Under the pieces are notes generated by a model. That model was not told the DNA's origin and ran no database searches. It worked only from the letters and a program-made list of their open reading frames with translations. Of a stretch of DNA of 64,000 nucleotides, positions 22,701 through 33,420 are shown in pieces; position 1 is the stretch's first letter; each line of letters opens with the position of its first letter. A program made the translations under genes and the position numbers. This DNA is from Asterella californica (lineage: Eukaryota; Streptophyta; Marchantiopsida; Marchantiales; Aytoniaceae), in contig JAYKYS010000002.1 of NCBI GenBank assembly GCA_036924285.1, forward strand, positions 49,119,501 to 49,183,500, read 5' to 3'.

Positions 22701-24355
22701 TGTCGTGGACCGGCTCCTATTTGAAATTCAAACTTCGATGCTTGTCGTTCCAAAAACACTCATGATAAGACAAGCTAGGCCCCAGCTTACGGGCTTTTGG
22801 CACCATTTCAGATCTTCGTTTTCATCGCATCAGTGGATAGAGCTCCTTGTCAGCATTCCATAGACACTTTGTCTACTTCGTTTGGACGCCTAGTGGAGAA
22901 GTTATGAACTCGAAAGATGGAGAAAATAAGCTAGGCCCCAGCTTACGGGCTTTTGGCACAACTTCAGATCTTCACTTTTATCGCATAGATGGGTAGAGCT
23001 CATTGTCAGCTTTCCATGGGCATCTTGTTTACTTCGTTTGGACATCTAGTAAAGAAGTTATGCGATTCGAAAGAATGCAAAATCAAGCTAGTCCCTAGTT
23101 ACTTGCTGATTGGGTATTTGAGGCTTCAGGCGTTATATCAAAGACGCAAGGGACCAGCTTCATTTATTAATGACAGAACTTCGTACGTACAGAGACTGTG
23201 ACAAGGGGGCAGCTTAGGGGCTAGCTTGCGTCTGCGACCTGTCAATGGATGGTTCGGGAGATTTAGGAGTCCAATGCAAGCGCGTAAAGCGTCGTTGGGT
23301 TCAGATCTTTGCAGGCTACGCACTGGTTCAAACGGTTTGGGAAGAGACGGATCGGGGGTTGTGTTCTGAGAGAAGTTGAGACGCAGGAAGGAGATTTGAA
23401 GTTTTCGGTTACCTGTGAAGGAGAGTTGGACTGTTCGGGCCGTTTCAGAGTCTAAACTTGTTGTCCTTGGATCCATCGGGATCAGAACAACGAGTTCTTC
23501 AGGAAATTGAAGACGATACGAAGTTTCATCAGGCGGTTTGGGAGTTTTGAGCGAAATTGGCTCGCAGGGAAGCGCTTACATCAGATTTTTGTTCGCTTGC
23601 GACCTGAGATTGGGTTGTTCTTCGCGATCGGTGAGTCAAGCTCTTCGTTCTTGATGCCTACGCGATCAGAGAGTCTTCATGTACGCATAAGAGAAGATTG
23701 TACGTGAATTGGATTGTTGGTTTGGGTGTGGTGAGCAAGTTTGAGCCGCAGGGAGCTGATTTACGTCAGTTTTTTGCAACTTGCGACCAAATTTCTTGGG
23801 TGGTTTTGCAAGGGGAACTCCAAACGGCTTGTTTGGAGTCTTGTTGGGTTCAGGGTAGCTAGATCTACCTGCAAGAGAAGACGGATATCAGTTTGGACGA
23901 TCCGTTTGTGCGGTGTGTGCGTTTTTAAGCCGCATGGAGGAGTTTTTGAAAGTTCGGTCATTTGCGATCGAAAATCGGCGATATCTCGGCTATTGGGAGT
24001 CGGATCTGAAGGTTTCTTGGGTTAACGGAGTCAGCGGAGGAGACCCTATCGACATCTGAAGTCCGTTCGGCGAAGGGAGGAAGTTCATAGATAGACCTTT
24101 TCAGTTTCTTCACTACGGGTTTTGCTCTTTTGAGTTCGTTAGAATTTTGGTTGGCTATATACAGCTTGTGGTAGCTAGCTTTAGCTAAGAACTTGTACAT
24201 GGATGTGGTTTGGACTTGGGTTTGGATCGCGTGATACTGCTGTGGCTCTGCTTGTTAGCAAAGAGAAGTTTCTCTTGCTTTGAGCTACGCTTCGGTGTTT
24301 TTGGGTCAGGGTTGTGATTCAAGGGTTGTTTTTAGGGGCTTTTGAAGCGGGTTTT
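22701..24355 (+). repeat. family-C LTR, plus orientation, lacking its last ~200 bp
   Basis: It starts TGTCGTGGACCGGCTC and aligns as an inverted copy of 8301-10314, including AAGCTAGGCCCCAGCTTACG, TTCGTTTGGACGCCTAGTGGAGAAGTTAT and TGTACATGGATGTGGTTTGGACTTGGGTTTGG. Homology ends near 24355, before the CCGACA end. No retroviral coding sequence adjoins it, so it is a truncated solo LTR nested in the composite element. Confidence 0.85.
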
Positions 24356-24719
24356 TGGATATTCACGGGTTTTTGGTCAAGATCCATTTATAGCTCTTAA
24401 AAGCTATTGGACCAATATTACCCAGGAGGAGGTAAATATCGTATGGAGATCTGTTCCTCATGGAGTTTGTATGGATCTCTACCCTAAACTTCGATGAGAT
24501 ACATTACTCTTTTTGAGGAAGTCCATAACTTTACCTTGTAAACAGTTATATTTTGTAATACTCATTTTCATTATCTCATGCTAAGCTACACTAGTTTAAG
24601 AGTTTGTCCTGTGAATGGTTGTTGAGCGAAAGCAAAAATACACAACAAGAAACGACAGATTATAAATATTATTGAGAGGGTTTGTACTCAAGGCAGAATA
24701 TGGGTACTCCTATCTTTTG

Positions 24720-25110
24720 AAAAACAAAATGCGTTTCTGAAAAAGAATCCAATATTGATTGGAGCCGAGTACACATCATCGATACTCAACCCCAACAAAT
24801 TCTGGATTTTTTTTCACTATACTCGAATTTGGGGATATCAAGAGGATCGGGAGGCTGAGGTACAGGATGGCTAGGCTTCGGAGAAGCTGTAGGTGAACAT
24901 CGAGCGAGGTTAAGAGCTCGCTACAAACCGAAACATGCGTTTCTGGAAAAGAATCCAGTATTGATTGGAGCCGAGTACACATCATCGATACTCGGCTCCA
25001 AGCAATTCTGGATTCTATTCCACTATACTCAAATTTGAAGATATCGGGAGGCTGAGGTACAGGTTGGCTGGGATGGGAGAAGCAGTAGGTGGACATCGAG
25101 GTTAGGAGGA
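24720..25110 (+). repeat. direct duplication of a ~180-bp block
   Basis: The block from CGTTTCTGAAAAAGAATCCA (24730) to GAGGCTGAGGTACAGG and AGAAGC-GTAGGTG-ACATCGAG (about 24910) recurs at 24951-25104 with substitutions and a short deletion. Each copy contains GATTGGAGCCGAGTACACAT. The second copy holds a perfect inverted repeat (24965-24977 with 24989-25001); the first copy has a degraded right arm. Confidence 0.8.
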
Positions 25111-25262
25111 CGACGAATAGTTTTCATGCGGATGAAGAACTTCCATGAACCACAAGCAATTACTTGGTTTATTTCTTGCACTTCCTGCAGAGATTTTGTA
25201 AAGTGATCAGAGAAATCGCTACAAAGCTAATTTAAAGATTAAGGTTTTGGGCGTCCAGACCT

Positions 25263-25625
25263 CGTGTTTCGTCTCAAAGGGCGAAACATCATGTTTCGCT
25301 GTCTGCAAAGTGTACCCCAACGTCAAAGGGCGAAACATCATGTTTCATCTCCGACTAATCGTCACGAGACGAAACACGAAAGCAGACTTCGCCGACTAAA
25401 AGTCAGAGGGCAAAACATCATGTTTCGCCCTCTGCAAAGTGTACCCCAACGTTTCACCTCCGACTAATCGTCACGAGGCGAAACACTCTCTGTTTCGCCC
25501 ACTGGGTTATGATCTAGAGACGAAACATGACGAAACATCATGTTTCACCTCCGAGTAATCGTCACGAGGCGAAACACTCTCTGTTTCGTCTATATAGTGG
25601 GTGAAACATGTATGTCTTGCCTCCC
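25263..25625 (+). repeat. second array of GAAACA/TGTTTC palindromes
   Basis: About eight copies of GGGCGAAACATCATGTTTCGCCC-like and GGCGAAACACTCTCTGTTTCGCC-like palindromes occur. They alternate with CTCTGCAAAGTGTACCCCAACG and CTCCGA-TAATCGTCACGAG spacers. Core and flanking bases match the array at 20190-20820, but the spacers differ, so the two arrays share the palindrome and not the whole unit. Confidence 0.85.
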
Positions 25626-25686
25626 ATTGGATAATGTTTTGTATAGGGTATTCACGACAGGTGACATCAACAAGGAGCAAAGGTTA

Positions 25687-26760
25687 CTAGTTTTCCTCGA
25701 AAGCACATGCCTGAGTTCTGAAAACTGTATTGAATTCAACTTTATTATAAAACCGATGAACCATTAACACTTGGTTCGATTTACAATCATCGTACAACTC
25801 TTTCAGTTTCCGTAATGCCTCTACTAATTCTAACAGTTCTTCTTTCTCTTGGCGTCTAAGCTCTATTACAACATGCAAATCCCGAGCAATACCTTCTAAG
25901 CTCTGTTCAATCTCTTCTGATTTTTCAACCAGTGCTAGTACTCGATAATGTAAACGCTCCATCTCAACAAGCTCCGCAATATTGCCCACTGTAGATATTT
26001 CACTTTCTACTGAAGGAAAAAATGTCACACTATCCATGGCAGTGGCAAGATCTTCTATAACGTCTTCGAACTCATCTAACTCATCTAGCTCATGCTCCAC
26101 ATCGAACACAGTAACCCGATTTTTCTTCGTATTCATACCTATTTTGAATCGCCATTTCTTTTTGCAAACAGCATTGAAAATGCTATCTTGTTCATCCAAA
26201 GAAAACTTCTCAAACTCTTCCGCAGTGATCCCTAATAGTTTTTCTCCAATACTCCACACAATGGCTATGGGTAAGGCTGCTTCTGGACCATCATTTACAC
26301 TATAATCGATCAATCTTAAATGAAACGGATATTGTCTTTTACTTCCCCTTTGATCACAAGCGTGTCAAGTCTTCCTACTATCAGATTGCGAGTGATTGAA
26401 ATATAGCACCTTCCTTGCAAAGCTTGACGAGGTCTGTGTCTGTTCTATCACTTGCTTGAAACATCCTGGAAAATTACAAGCAACGTACGATACAGAACTC
26501 CACTTCCGATATTTGATTATGCGTTGAATAGAAGCTACCACCCACATGGAAGGCATATTACTTATACACTCTTCAAGTTCTACCAACAAACACATTCTGG
26601 AGTTCTGTCACCTCTACTCAAGCTCTGCGGACTTCGATTCAATGCGCTCAAGCTCTCCCGCCTTCGATTCAACGCACTCAAGCTCTCTCGCCTTCGATTC
26701 AACGCGCTCAAGCTCTTTCTCTACTCAAACTCTCCCACCTTCGATTCAACGCGTTCAACC
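25687..26760 (-). pseudogene. coiled-coil protein with RPA1 C-terminal OB-fold-like domain
   Basis: One minus-strand frame runs from about 26712 to 25687 and is broken only by three stops (26614-26616, about 26608-26610, 26365-26367). The N-terminal part consists of 30-bp DNA repeats encoding ELERVESKAR-type decapeptides, a coiled coil. Next comes MWVVASIQRII ... YVACNFPGCFKQV, then ACDQRGSKRQYPFHLRLIDY, then IGEKLLGITAEEFEKFSLDE, then KKKWRFKIG. This order matches the zinc-ribbon and last OB fold of replication protein A large subunit, as in plant RPA1-like and transposon-borne RPA proteins. A Glu-rich helical tail follows. The usual four-Cys ribbon is incomplete. RPA binds single-stranded DNA. 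A role in transposition is possible but unproven. It is convergent with the passenger gene. Confidence 0.6.
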
Positions 26761-26876
26761 TCTTCCACTCAAAAGCTCTCAAGCTCTCCTGCTTTTGTAA
26801 CACGACGATGTGAAGCAAGCTTCAGTTTCTGAACTTCTATTCCCACGTCTTAGTCTGAGTCGGTGTGGCTTCTATA

Positions 26877-26994
26877 GTCTGAACTGTATTCTGACATGGC
26901 ACAATTACTTGCTTTACGTGCTACTGCAGGTTAAGGTCCGATCAAGAAGAGAATTATAAGAAGGGTCCGATCAAATCCGCGATTCGTTCTGGGG
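26877..26994 (-). repeat. right terminal inverted repeat of the composite element
   Basis: The reverse complement begins CCCCAGAACGAATCGCGGA at 26994 and follows the left end through TTATAATTCTCTTCTTGATCGG and CAAGTAATTGTGCCATGTCAGA. Identity is about 80-85% by eye, with the best match in the outer 60 bp. Confidence 0.75.
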
Positions 26995-28283
26995 TAATGA
27001 TCCAGTTGTTAGTAGTATCATTTTTATGAAGCAGCGAAATCTTCTACCGTTCGTCTACTGAAGGGGAGAGGGCCTTGTAGGCGACGCAGAGCCACAGAGA
27101 GAACGCAGAGAGGGATGTAACAGACGCTGCTTTAAAGACGCGTAGTTTGACAGGCTGCTCGAGGAATTTCCAGGCAGTGTAGAGGAGGGCAATTTGTTCT
27201 GAGAGGGTTTTCGCTTTAAAAATCGTGATTCTGCACGAAAAAAGAGTGGCGTGTTAGTATCGCTTTCAGTAGAGCTTACTATTGAATAAGTGCCCAACTG
27301 AGTAGTTAGGTCATTGACTAAATAAGTGCCCACGGGATACTTAGCTCATTGACCGCGTAAGTGCCCAACTCGGTAGTTAACTATCTGACTAACAAAGTTT
27401 CAACTTAGAATTTCTTACTGACGAAAACAAAGTTGTACGCAATTTTTACAAAGTCAGTATTAAGGAGATCCAAGATTTTCCTGTCGAACTTACTGAGGTT
27501 CAGAACTACGTCTTTGTAAGGGAAAGAAAGAGTAACTCTCAGTAATCTCTAAGGGGTAGATTTAGTGAGCTACACAAAACGGAAGGAGTTGACTCGAATG
27601 GGCAGTTCGCGACGCGCATCGCGGCAACGGTTAGTCGTAGTGGGGAGACACTGTAACAACACCACCATGCAGTTAGGACCAGTGAAGTCGGAATAGTGAA
27701 GAGTACTACCGTTTAAGTATAGGAGAAAATTACGAAGAGAACAGAAGAGATGAAGGGAGGCATTTGCGGAGGCGCACAGAATATTTGGCCTTTCCGCTTT
27801 TGTACTTTTAGGGGAAAGATATGAAGTTTGGCAAATCCTACATACGTCGTCGACGTCCAGTACCTAGTTGGTATTCGAGAACATGGCCGATCTAACGGCT
27901 ACATCTCCCATGGTTGTGTAATGGACACGGGAGGACCGACAATGTCGAAACAACTCTTGAAAGACCAAAAATGATTGCAACTTTGATCCAGAAGGCTTTC
28001 AACTTCTTCTCTGGCCAGCTAATGGACCAATCATGTAGCCTTTGCCTTTGCTTCTTCCATTTCCAACTCTTTGATGATTCTTGCGCACTCCGCGGCCTCC
28101 GCTCCGCGCTCCTGAGAATAGTACGACAAGTTGAACGTCAGGTTTACTGCTCACATTTTTAAAGACTCTGTTCAAAAGATTAAAAAAAAGCCTCTGTCAA
28201 ATTGCAAGATATCTTCTGGAGGATTCACGTTGGAGAAGCTCACAACACAGAGTTATAACAAGATACCATGTTCTACGACTAAA
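26995..28283. other. unassigned sequence with a short tandem repeat
   Basis: Between about 27270 and 27390 a 40-bp phrase containing AAGTGCCCAACT-GGTAGTTA-GT-ATTGAC is repeated three times with changes. No gene is recognised elsewhere in the stretch. Confidence 0.5.
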
Positions 28284-29060
28284 TCATATAAAGCAGTAAG
28301 AGGCCCAAGACGGTCGGAATAACGTGATGAAACAGCATGCATCTGATCTCATACGCCACCAACTGGGACAAAACTGACGAGCTTCGCCTAGAGAGAAGGC
28401 TAGTACCTTCTTCATCTTCGCTAACGAGTGATAACTTATGCCCACCGTAGTAGTCACAGTCGAATGTGGTGTAGGAGCTGTCTGCGCTTTTACGGGCTCT
28501 GCAGAAGAGTTTGTGCCAGGAATTGCAGGTACTAATGACAATGGGTTTGAAAGGTCTCCACACAGCTTTCCTGTGGCTGCTAAAGCAGTTTCCTTTGACC
28601 CCATGATCATCAAAGCAGACCCTTTTCTTTTGGACTTACTTTGCGAATCACGACATCTTCTACAGCCCCAGATTCTTGGAATATCTCGGTCAATCTCGAA
28701 GCTGTGTACCTCCACCACCTTCTTCACAGGACATGAAACTTTCAAGGTCTTTTCTAGTTCCAAAGCCTGAGCAGGTGTAACCGTTGCCTGACGGGCAGAT
28801 CCCTCCTTCTGAGAAGTACCATCCGACTGAGAGCAAACGAGAATTCGGACCCAGACCGATTTTGCTTCTTAGAATGCATCGCCCGTATTCGAGCAATTTC
28901 TGCTTTGAGTCGTTTAGACGCTTCTTCCTCCTAACGTTTTTCACGACTCTGCATCTCAAATGCTCGTTCCCGACCTCGTGACTCTTGCATCATTTTCTGA
29001 CGTTTAAGACTCAGTTGTTTCTCTTTTCCTAAACGACTTCGAGCTCGTGGATGCTTTCCT
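28284..29060 (-). pseudogene. degenerate Lys/Arg-rich ORF of unknown function
   Basis: On the minus strand a basic, helical segment (KQLSLKRQKMMQESRGRERA, a stop near 28935, then ASKRLKAEIARIRAMHSKKQ) leads after a frame change into the 28284-28763 frame. That frame begins LEKTLKVSCPVKKVVEVHSF and contains a Cys pair (WGCRRC) and a Ser/Thr/Ala-rich part. The composition suggests a former coding region with a coiled coil. No family is recognised and at least one stop and one frameshift break it. Confidence 0.35.
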
Positions 29061-30484
29061 GGCTTTCTCGTCGCCCAAAACCACTTAGGCTTTCTGCAAC
29101 TTGTCGAACTCCAGTGCTGTGATATGCAAATAACACAACATAAAAGAGAAGAAAGCAGTCAATAATTCTCCGCCCAAAACGTACAGAATATAGAAATCTA
29201 CTTCCCGATATAACTGAGTAAACTGGGCCAGAGAGAACGAGCGATGCGACCTCTACGAGCAAAATCACAACATACCCGCAGAGGCAGCATCCTTCCGGCG
29301 CTTGTCGGGGTGACAATGAAAGCCCGAGTGCGATACGACTTTCTCACTTCGAGCTGCGATACCTCAGGACCTTCATCCGTTATGCCTACAACAAAATTAC
29401 AGATCCTCCTCTTCCATCGCCAAAGGTTGGTGCGAAGCTTTCCCTTTCCTGGGGAGCCAACACCGCTCAAGAGTAAGGCTGTTCACTCTCCACTGTTTGT
29501 GAAGGTCGTCGTCCTTGTTGATCACAGAGCAGTCTGCAGTTATGGAAAACTGCAGAAATCGAAACCCAAAGCAGAACGTGAGACCTGGAAGGCAATGTAA
29601 TCAACTGGCGGATTGACGCCAAAGACCGACAATTTTACTGGACGTAGGCGGGTATAGACATATGGAAACTCTTTGGTACTAGCGACTGGTTTGACTCATC
29701 GGAGATAAACGTAAAGGTAAGGCTGTATTCTGACTGATGCATTTGGCAAACATCTGACTTCAGACCTGTGTAGATTGTTTAAACTCCCAGTCCGAGTGTC
29801 CTCATTTTCTGGACAAGACTATGCTAATGCCGAGTGTATCCTCTATTTAAGGTGTACCATTAGCCACTATATTACGAACGGAAAGTGCCACCTCACTCAA
29901 CCAACTTGGCAACAACACGTGGAATTCACTCACATCTTCCTGTATCTATATCCCATTTCTGCCTTCTTTCCCATGCGTTCTTCCCACCTTCCCGAAATAA
30001 GGACTTACCATGCGCGGTTCTGGTTCTACTTTAGCTACTGTATTCTATGTGACTCACCACCTGTATCGGTATCTGGATGACCGCATACGACCTTTAAGAC
30101 TAGTTCACCATGTTAACTCTACCATCACCACTCTATACGTTCCTTCCCATACGAAACCACAACGCGGAGCATAAACAGTGGAGCAGACAACTGCAGGTCG
30201 GAGAAATGGTCGGCGTCAGAGCTGAGTGCATCGAGTTGGAACTCAGCTCCGCGGTGAGGTCAGACAGGACGACGAAGAGCAAGGAACAGAGGAAATGCAA
30301 GAGGAGAGGCTGATGCCACTTCTATACTAGAGTACACCTCTAGTTCTCTGACAGTCTGAACCAGACGGCCTCAAATGGCCCACTACCCACTCTGATCACC
30401 CTCCCCAACGGCACTGCTATGAGTACATTCTTCACGCGTGGTATCAGTCTCATCACTGAGAAAGAGAATGCAACTTATGTCATC
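29061..30484. other. unassigned sequence
   Basis: Several overlapping open frames occur on both strands (29029-29470 minus, 29244-29600 plus, 29775-30080 plus). None shows a known motif or consistent exon structure. I cannot support a gene. Confidence 0.35.
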
Positions 30485-31860
30485 GCAACAAACATATATT
30501 CATGCGTCGAGAATGGACGATTTTATCAAGGACAACTCGCGAGTACATAGGTAACCCGCAAGTAACCCGGGCAAGTACATAGCAAGCAGCAATAGGAGCC
30601 GAATGTACGCTAACTTGCTAAGTGAAGTTAGCCAATAGTTTGTAACCGAAGGGTGTGCCAGATGGGAGTGTGTAGTGCGGAGCCCATTTCCAGAGAAGGT
30701 TCCCCTTGGTATAGAGTGCGATGCAGTAACCCGCAAGTAACCCGGCCAAGTACATAGCAAGCAGCAATAGGAGCCGAATGTACGCTAACTTGCTAAGTGA
30801 AGTTAGCCAATAGTTTGTAACCGAAGGGTGTGCCAGATGGGAGTGTGTAGTGCGGAGCCCATTTCCAGAGAAGGTTCCCCTTGGTATAGAGTGCGATGCA
30901 GCAGAGAAATATGCAAGCTGATCGATTCTAACGTATAATGCAGAACTAAAAGAACTGTATTTGGACTGGAAAAATATGGAGTTCATCAGAACTAAACAAG
31001 AGCGTCGATGCCGAGCATAGAATGAGATAGCCAGAACGCAAAAGAAAAACGTTAGTTCAAATGAGTTCAAGAACAAAGATTTATCGAGTGAAATCAGCTA
31101 TTTAGACCGGCAAAAGATAAAGAATGGAGAATAGAGGAAGAATTTTTGCCACAGGGTCACTGATTCATGTAGATACTGGGTAGGTGTACACTCAAGAACC
31201 TAACTACCACAAAGATACACTTGGAGCATGCAGCAGAACACACTCCCGTCGCATGCACCTCAACCAGCTCTCTGACTTCATCAGCATCCAACAGAGAGGG
31301 TTAGGCAATAGATGAGCAGGAGAAGTGGTCGACCGAAGTTGAAGACTTCTCCGACTCATCCAGGCCTTGCCGATCCAGGAGTTTCTGTTCAGTCCCGGGA
31401 CATCTGAGGTCAAACACATGTCGGAATGGTACATGTTCTCAAGGACCACTCTCTAGTATAGAGGAAACATGCAATTAGCCCGGCAAAGTACATATATTCA
31501 TTCGTCGGAAAATGGCAGATTTGATCAAGGACCACTCTCTAGTGCAGAGGTGGATACAGGGCCAAGTAAACAGCAAATAGGGGCCGAATGTGCGCTAAAC
31601 TGACAAGTGGAGTTAGCGAATTATTTGTTACCGAAGCGTGTGCCCGATGGGAATGTGTAGCACGAAGCACATTCCAGATAAGGTTCCCCTTGGTATAAAC
31701 TGCGATACAGAGTGCAACGCAACTGAGAAAGATGCAACATCAAGTGTGGAATCGAAAGAACTGTAATTGAACTGAAAGAGCAGGACGTAAACAGAACGAT
31801 AGTGCAGTAAATGAAGAATCTTCGATGGCGAGAATAGAATGAGATAGCCAAGAACCCGAA
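30485..31860 (+). repeat. tandem and diverged duplication; core unit 175 bp
   Basis: 30551-30725 and 30726-30900 are almost identical 175-bp units (I see one mismatch), each beginning GTAACCCGCAAGTAACCCGG and ending AGAGTGCGATGCA. A more diverged third version, with its own left and right flanks, lies at about 31480-31860. It shares AACATATATTCAT-CGTCG, ATTTGATCAAGGAC, GTTCCCCTTGGTATA and ATAGAATGAGATAGCCA. On the minus strand the unit carries YTKGNLLWKWAPHYTLPSG in a repeated frame, but no full protein is recognisable. The right end abuts element A. Confidence 0.85.
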
Positions 31861-31871
31861 CATATATATCG

Positions 31872-33420
31872 ATTGCCGAAGCCCTTCACCCTGAGAAGTG
31901 CTTCTATGGTATGTCGGAGGGAATTTTGCTAGGACATAGAATTTTTGGAAGAGGTATAGAAGTCGACTATGCTAAGGTGGAAGTCATCATGAAACTCCAC
32001 CCACCTGCTAACCTAACTCAGTTGAGAAGCTTCCTAGGCAACGTAGGATACTACAGGAGGTTTATTGACAGGTATGCAGAGATAGCAGGAAGACTCACTA
32101 AGTTGCTGAAGAAAGACGAACCATACATTTGATCTTCTGAGCAGCAGGAAGCATTCGAAGAAATGAAGAGGCTTCTGTCGGAATCCCCTGTCCTAAGACC
32201 ACCTGATTGGGAAAGAGTATTCCATATCTATGTGGATGTTTCTGCTTTCGTCATAGGGGTGGTGTTGAGTCAGAAAGATGAGAAGAAGAAAGATTATCCC
32301 ATCTACTATGCGGGAAGACAACTCAGTGATGCAGAGAAGAAGTACTCGACAACTGAAAGGGAGTGTCTTGGCATGATTTACTCCTGTAGGAAGTTTAGAC
32401 ACTATCTTCTAGCCAACCCGTTTGTCTTCTATGTGGATCATTTCTCTTTGAAACATCTTGTAAAGAAAGCAGATTTGTCTGGTAGGATAGCTAGGTGGAT
32501 CCTCCTACTCCAAGAATTTACTTACACAGTTGAGTACAGACCTGGAAGACAACATGTTAATGCTGACTACCTATCTCGATTACAGACAGAACAACGAGAA
32601 GATGAAGTGGAAGACGAGTTCCCTAACGAGAAGTTATTTTCAGTTTTAGCAGAGACACTTTCATCTGGGGGGGGGCGTACCGCCTGCTTCCCAGAAGACG
32701 AGGCTAGATCTTCTGATCCAGTCTTTGCGACTTTCACAGAAGAGTCAATCTTCAAGGACTTGAGGAAGTTCTTGAAAGATCAACAGTATCCCGAGGGATT
32801 GGATGCGGAGCAGAAGGTTGTCTTCTTACACAAGGCAGGTCCTTATGCCATCTTCCAGGGTATCCTGTTTCAGAAGGGACATGACGAGAAGCTAAGGAGA
32901 TGCCTTGAGCCTTCAGAGATCAAACCAGTGATCACAGGTCTTCACTACGAAGATGCTGGAGGTCACTACGGGCTGAAAACCACAGTGAAGAAGATGTTAG
33001 ACGCCGGATACTAGTGGTCGACCATGTACCGAGACACTTTTCATGAGATCAGGAAGTGCGATGCGTGCCAGAGAGTGGGAAGACCGATAGCTACTACTAG
33101 GTGGCCTCTTACTCTCATTCTTCCGCTTGCTCCGTTCGAAAAGTGGGGGATCGACTTTGTGGGTCCTATCGCCCCGATGACGAGAAGAACACGAGCACGG
33201 TACATTTTAATAGCTACCGACTATGCTACCAAGATGGTGGAAGGCGAAGCCACAAGGAAGAACGATGCCGCAGTAGTAGCTAGGTTCCTTTGGCACAACA
33301 TCATCACTAGGTACGGATGTCCGTTGGAATTGGTATCAGATAGGGGTACTCATTTCTTAAATGAGACTATCTCCCTCCTGACCCAATACTTCAGGATTAA
33401 GCATCGGAAGACGATGCCGT
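31872..33420 (+). pseudogene. pol of gypsy element A, part 1 (end of RT, RNase H, integrase start)
   Basis: It begins abruptly inside the RT at ALHPEKCFYGMSEG. It continues through LLGHRIFGRGIEVDYAKVE, LRSFLGNVGYYRRFI, the RNase H block (VDVSAFVIGVVLSQKDE, YAGRQLSDAEKKYS, VEYRPGRQHVNADYLSRLQ), then the integrase zinc region and core (KCDACQRVGRP, WGIDFVGPI, VSDRGTHFLNETI). Two stops interrupt one frame: TGA at 32130-32132 and TAG at 33012-33014, both where Trp is expected. Reading stops at 33420, where element B is inserted, and resumes at 41941. Gag, protease and the front of RT are absent to the left. The pol is clearly different from that of families B and C. Confidence 0.9.

Larger units (their letters stand above)
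16203..26994 (+). mobile_element. composite Mutator-like element, about 10.8 kb
   Basis: The ends are inverted repeats: 16203-16326 matches the reverse complement of 26877-26994 over about 120 bp, both starting CCCCAGAACGAATCGCGGA at the outer edge. Inside, left to right, are a MULE-type transposase (16554-19208), a GA-rich tract, a six-exon passenger gene (20024-22444) with a palindrome array in its first intron, an inserted family-C LTR (22701-24355), a duplicated block (24720-25110), a second palindrome array (25263-25625) and a minus-strand RPA-like gene (25687-26760). Long inverted termini, a MULE transposase and extra genes fit a Mutator-like element. I could not see a clean 9-bp target duplication: flanks are TTGATCGGA and TAATGATCC. 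The pairing of the two ends is an inference from their homology. Confidence 0.65.

Noticed and set aside
25687..26760. Helitron as the carrier of the RPA-like gene.
   Set aside because: No Rep or helicase motifs and no convincing Helitron terminus were found nearby, whereas MULE-type ends and transposase are present.
26995..27003. Target-site duplication for the composite element.
   Set aside because: Flanks TTGATCGGA (left) and TAATGATCC (right) are not direct repeats. Shared TGATC alone is too little, so no duplication is claimed.
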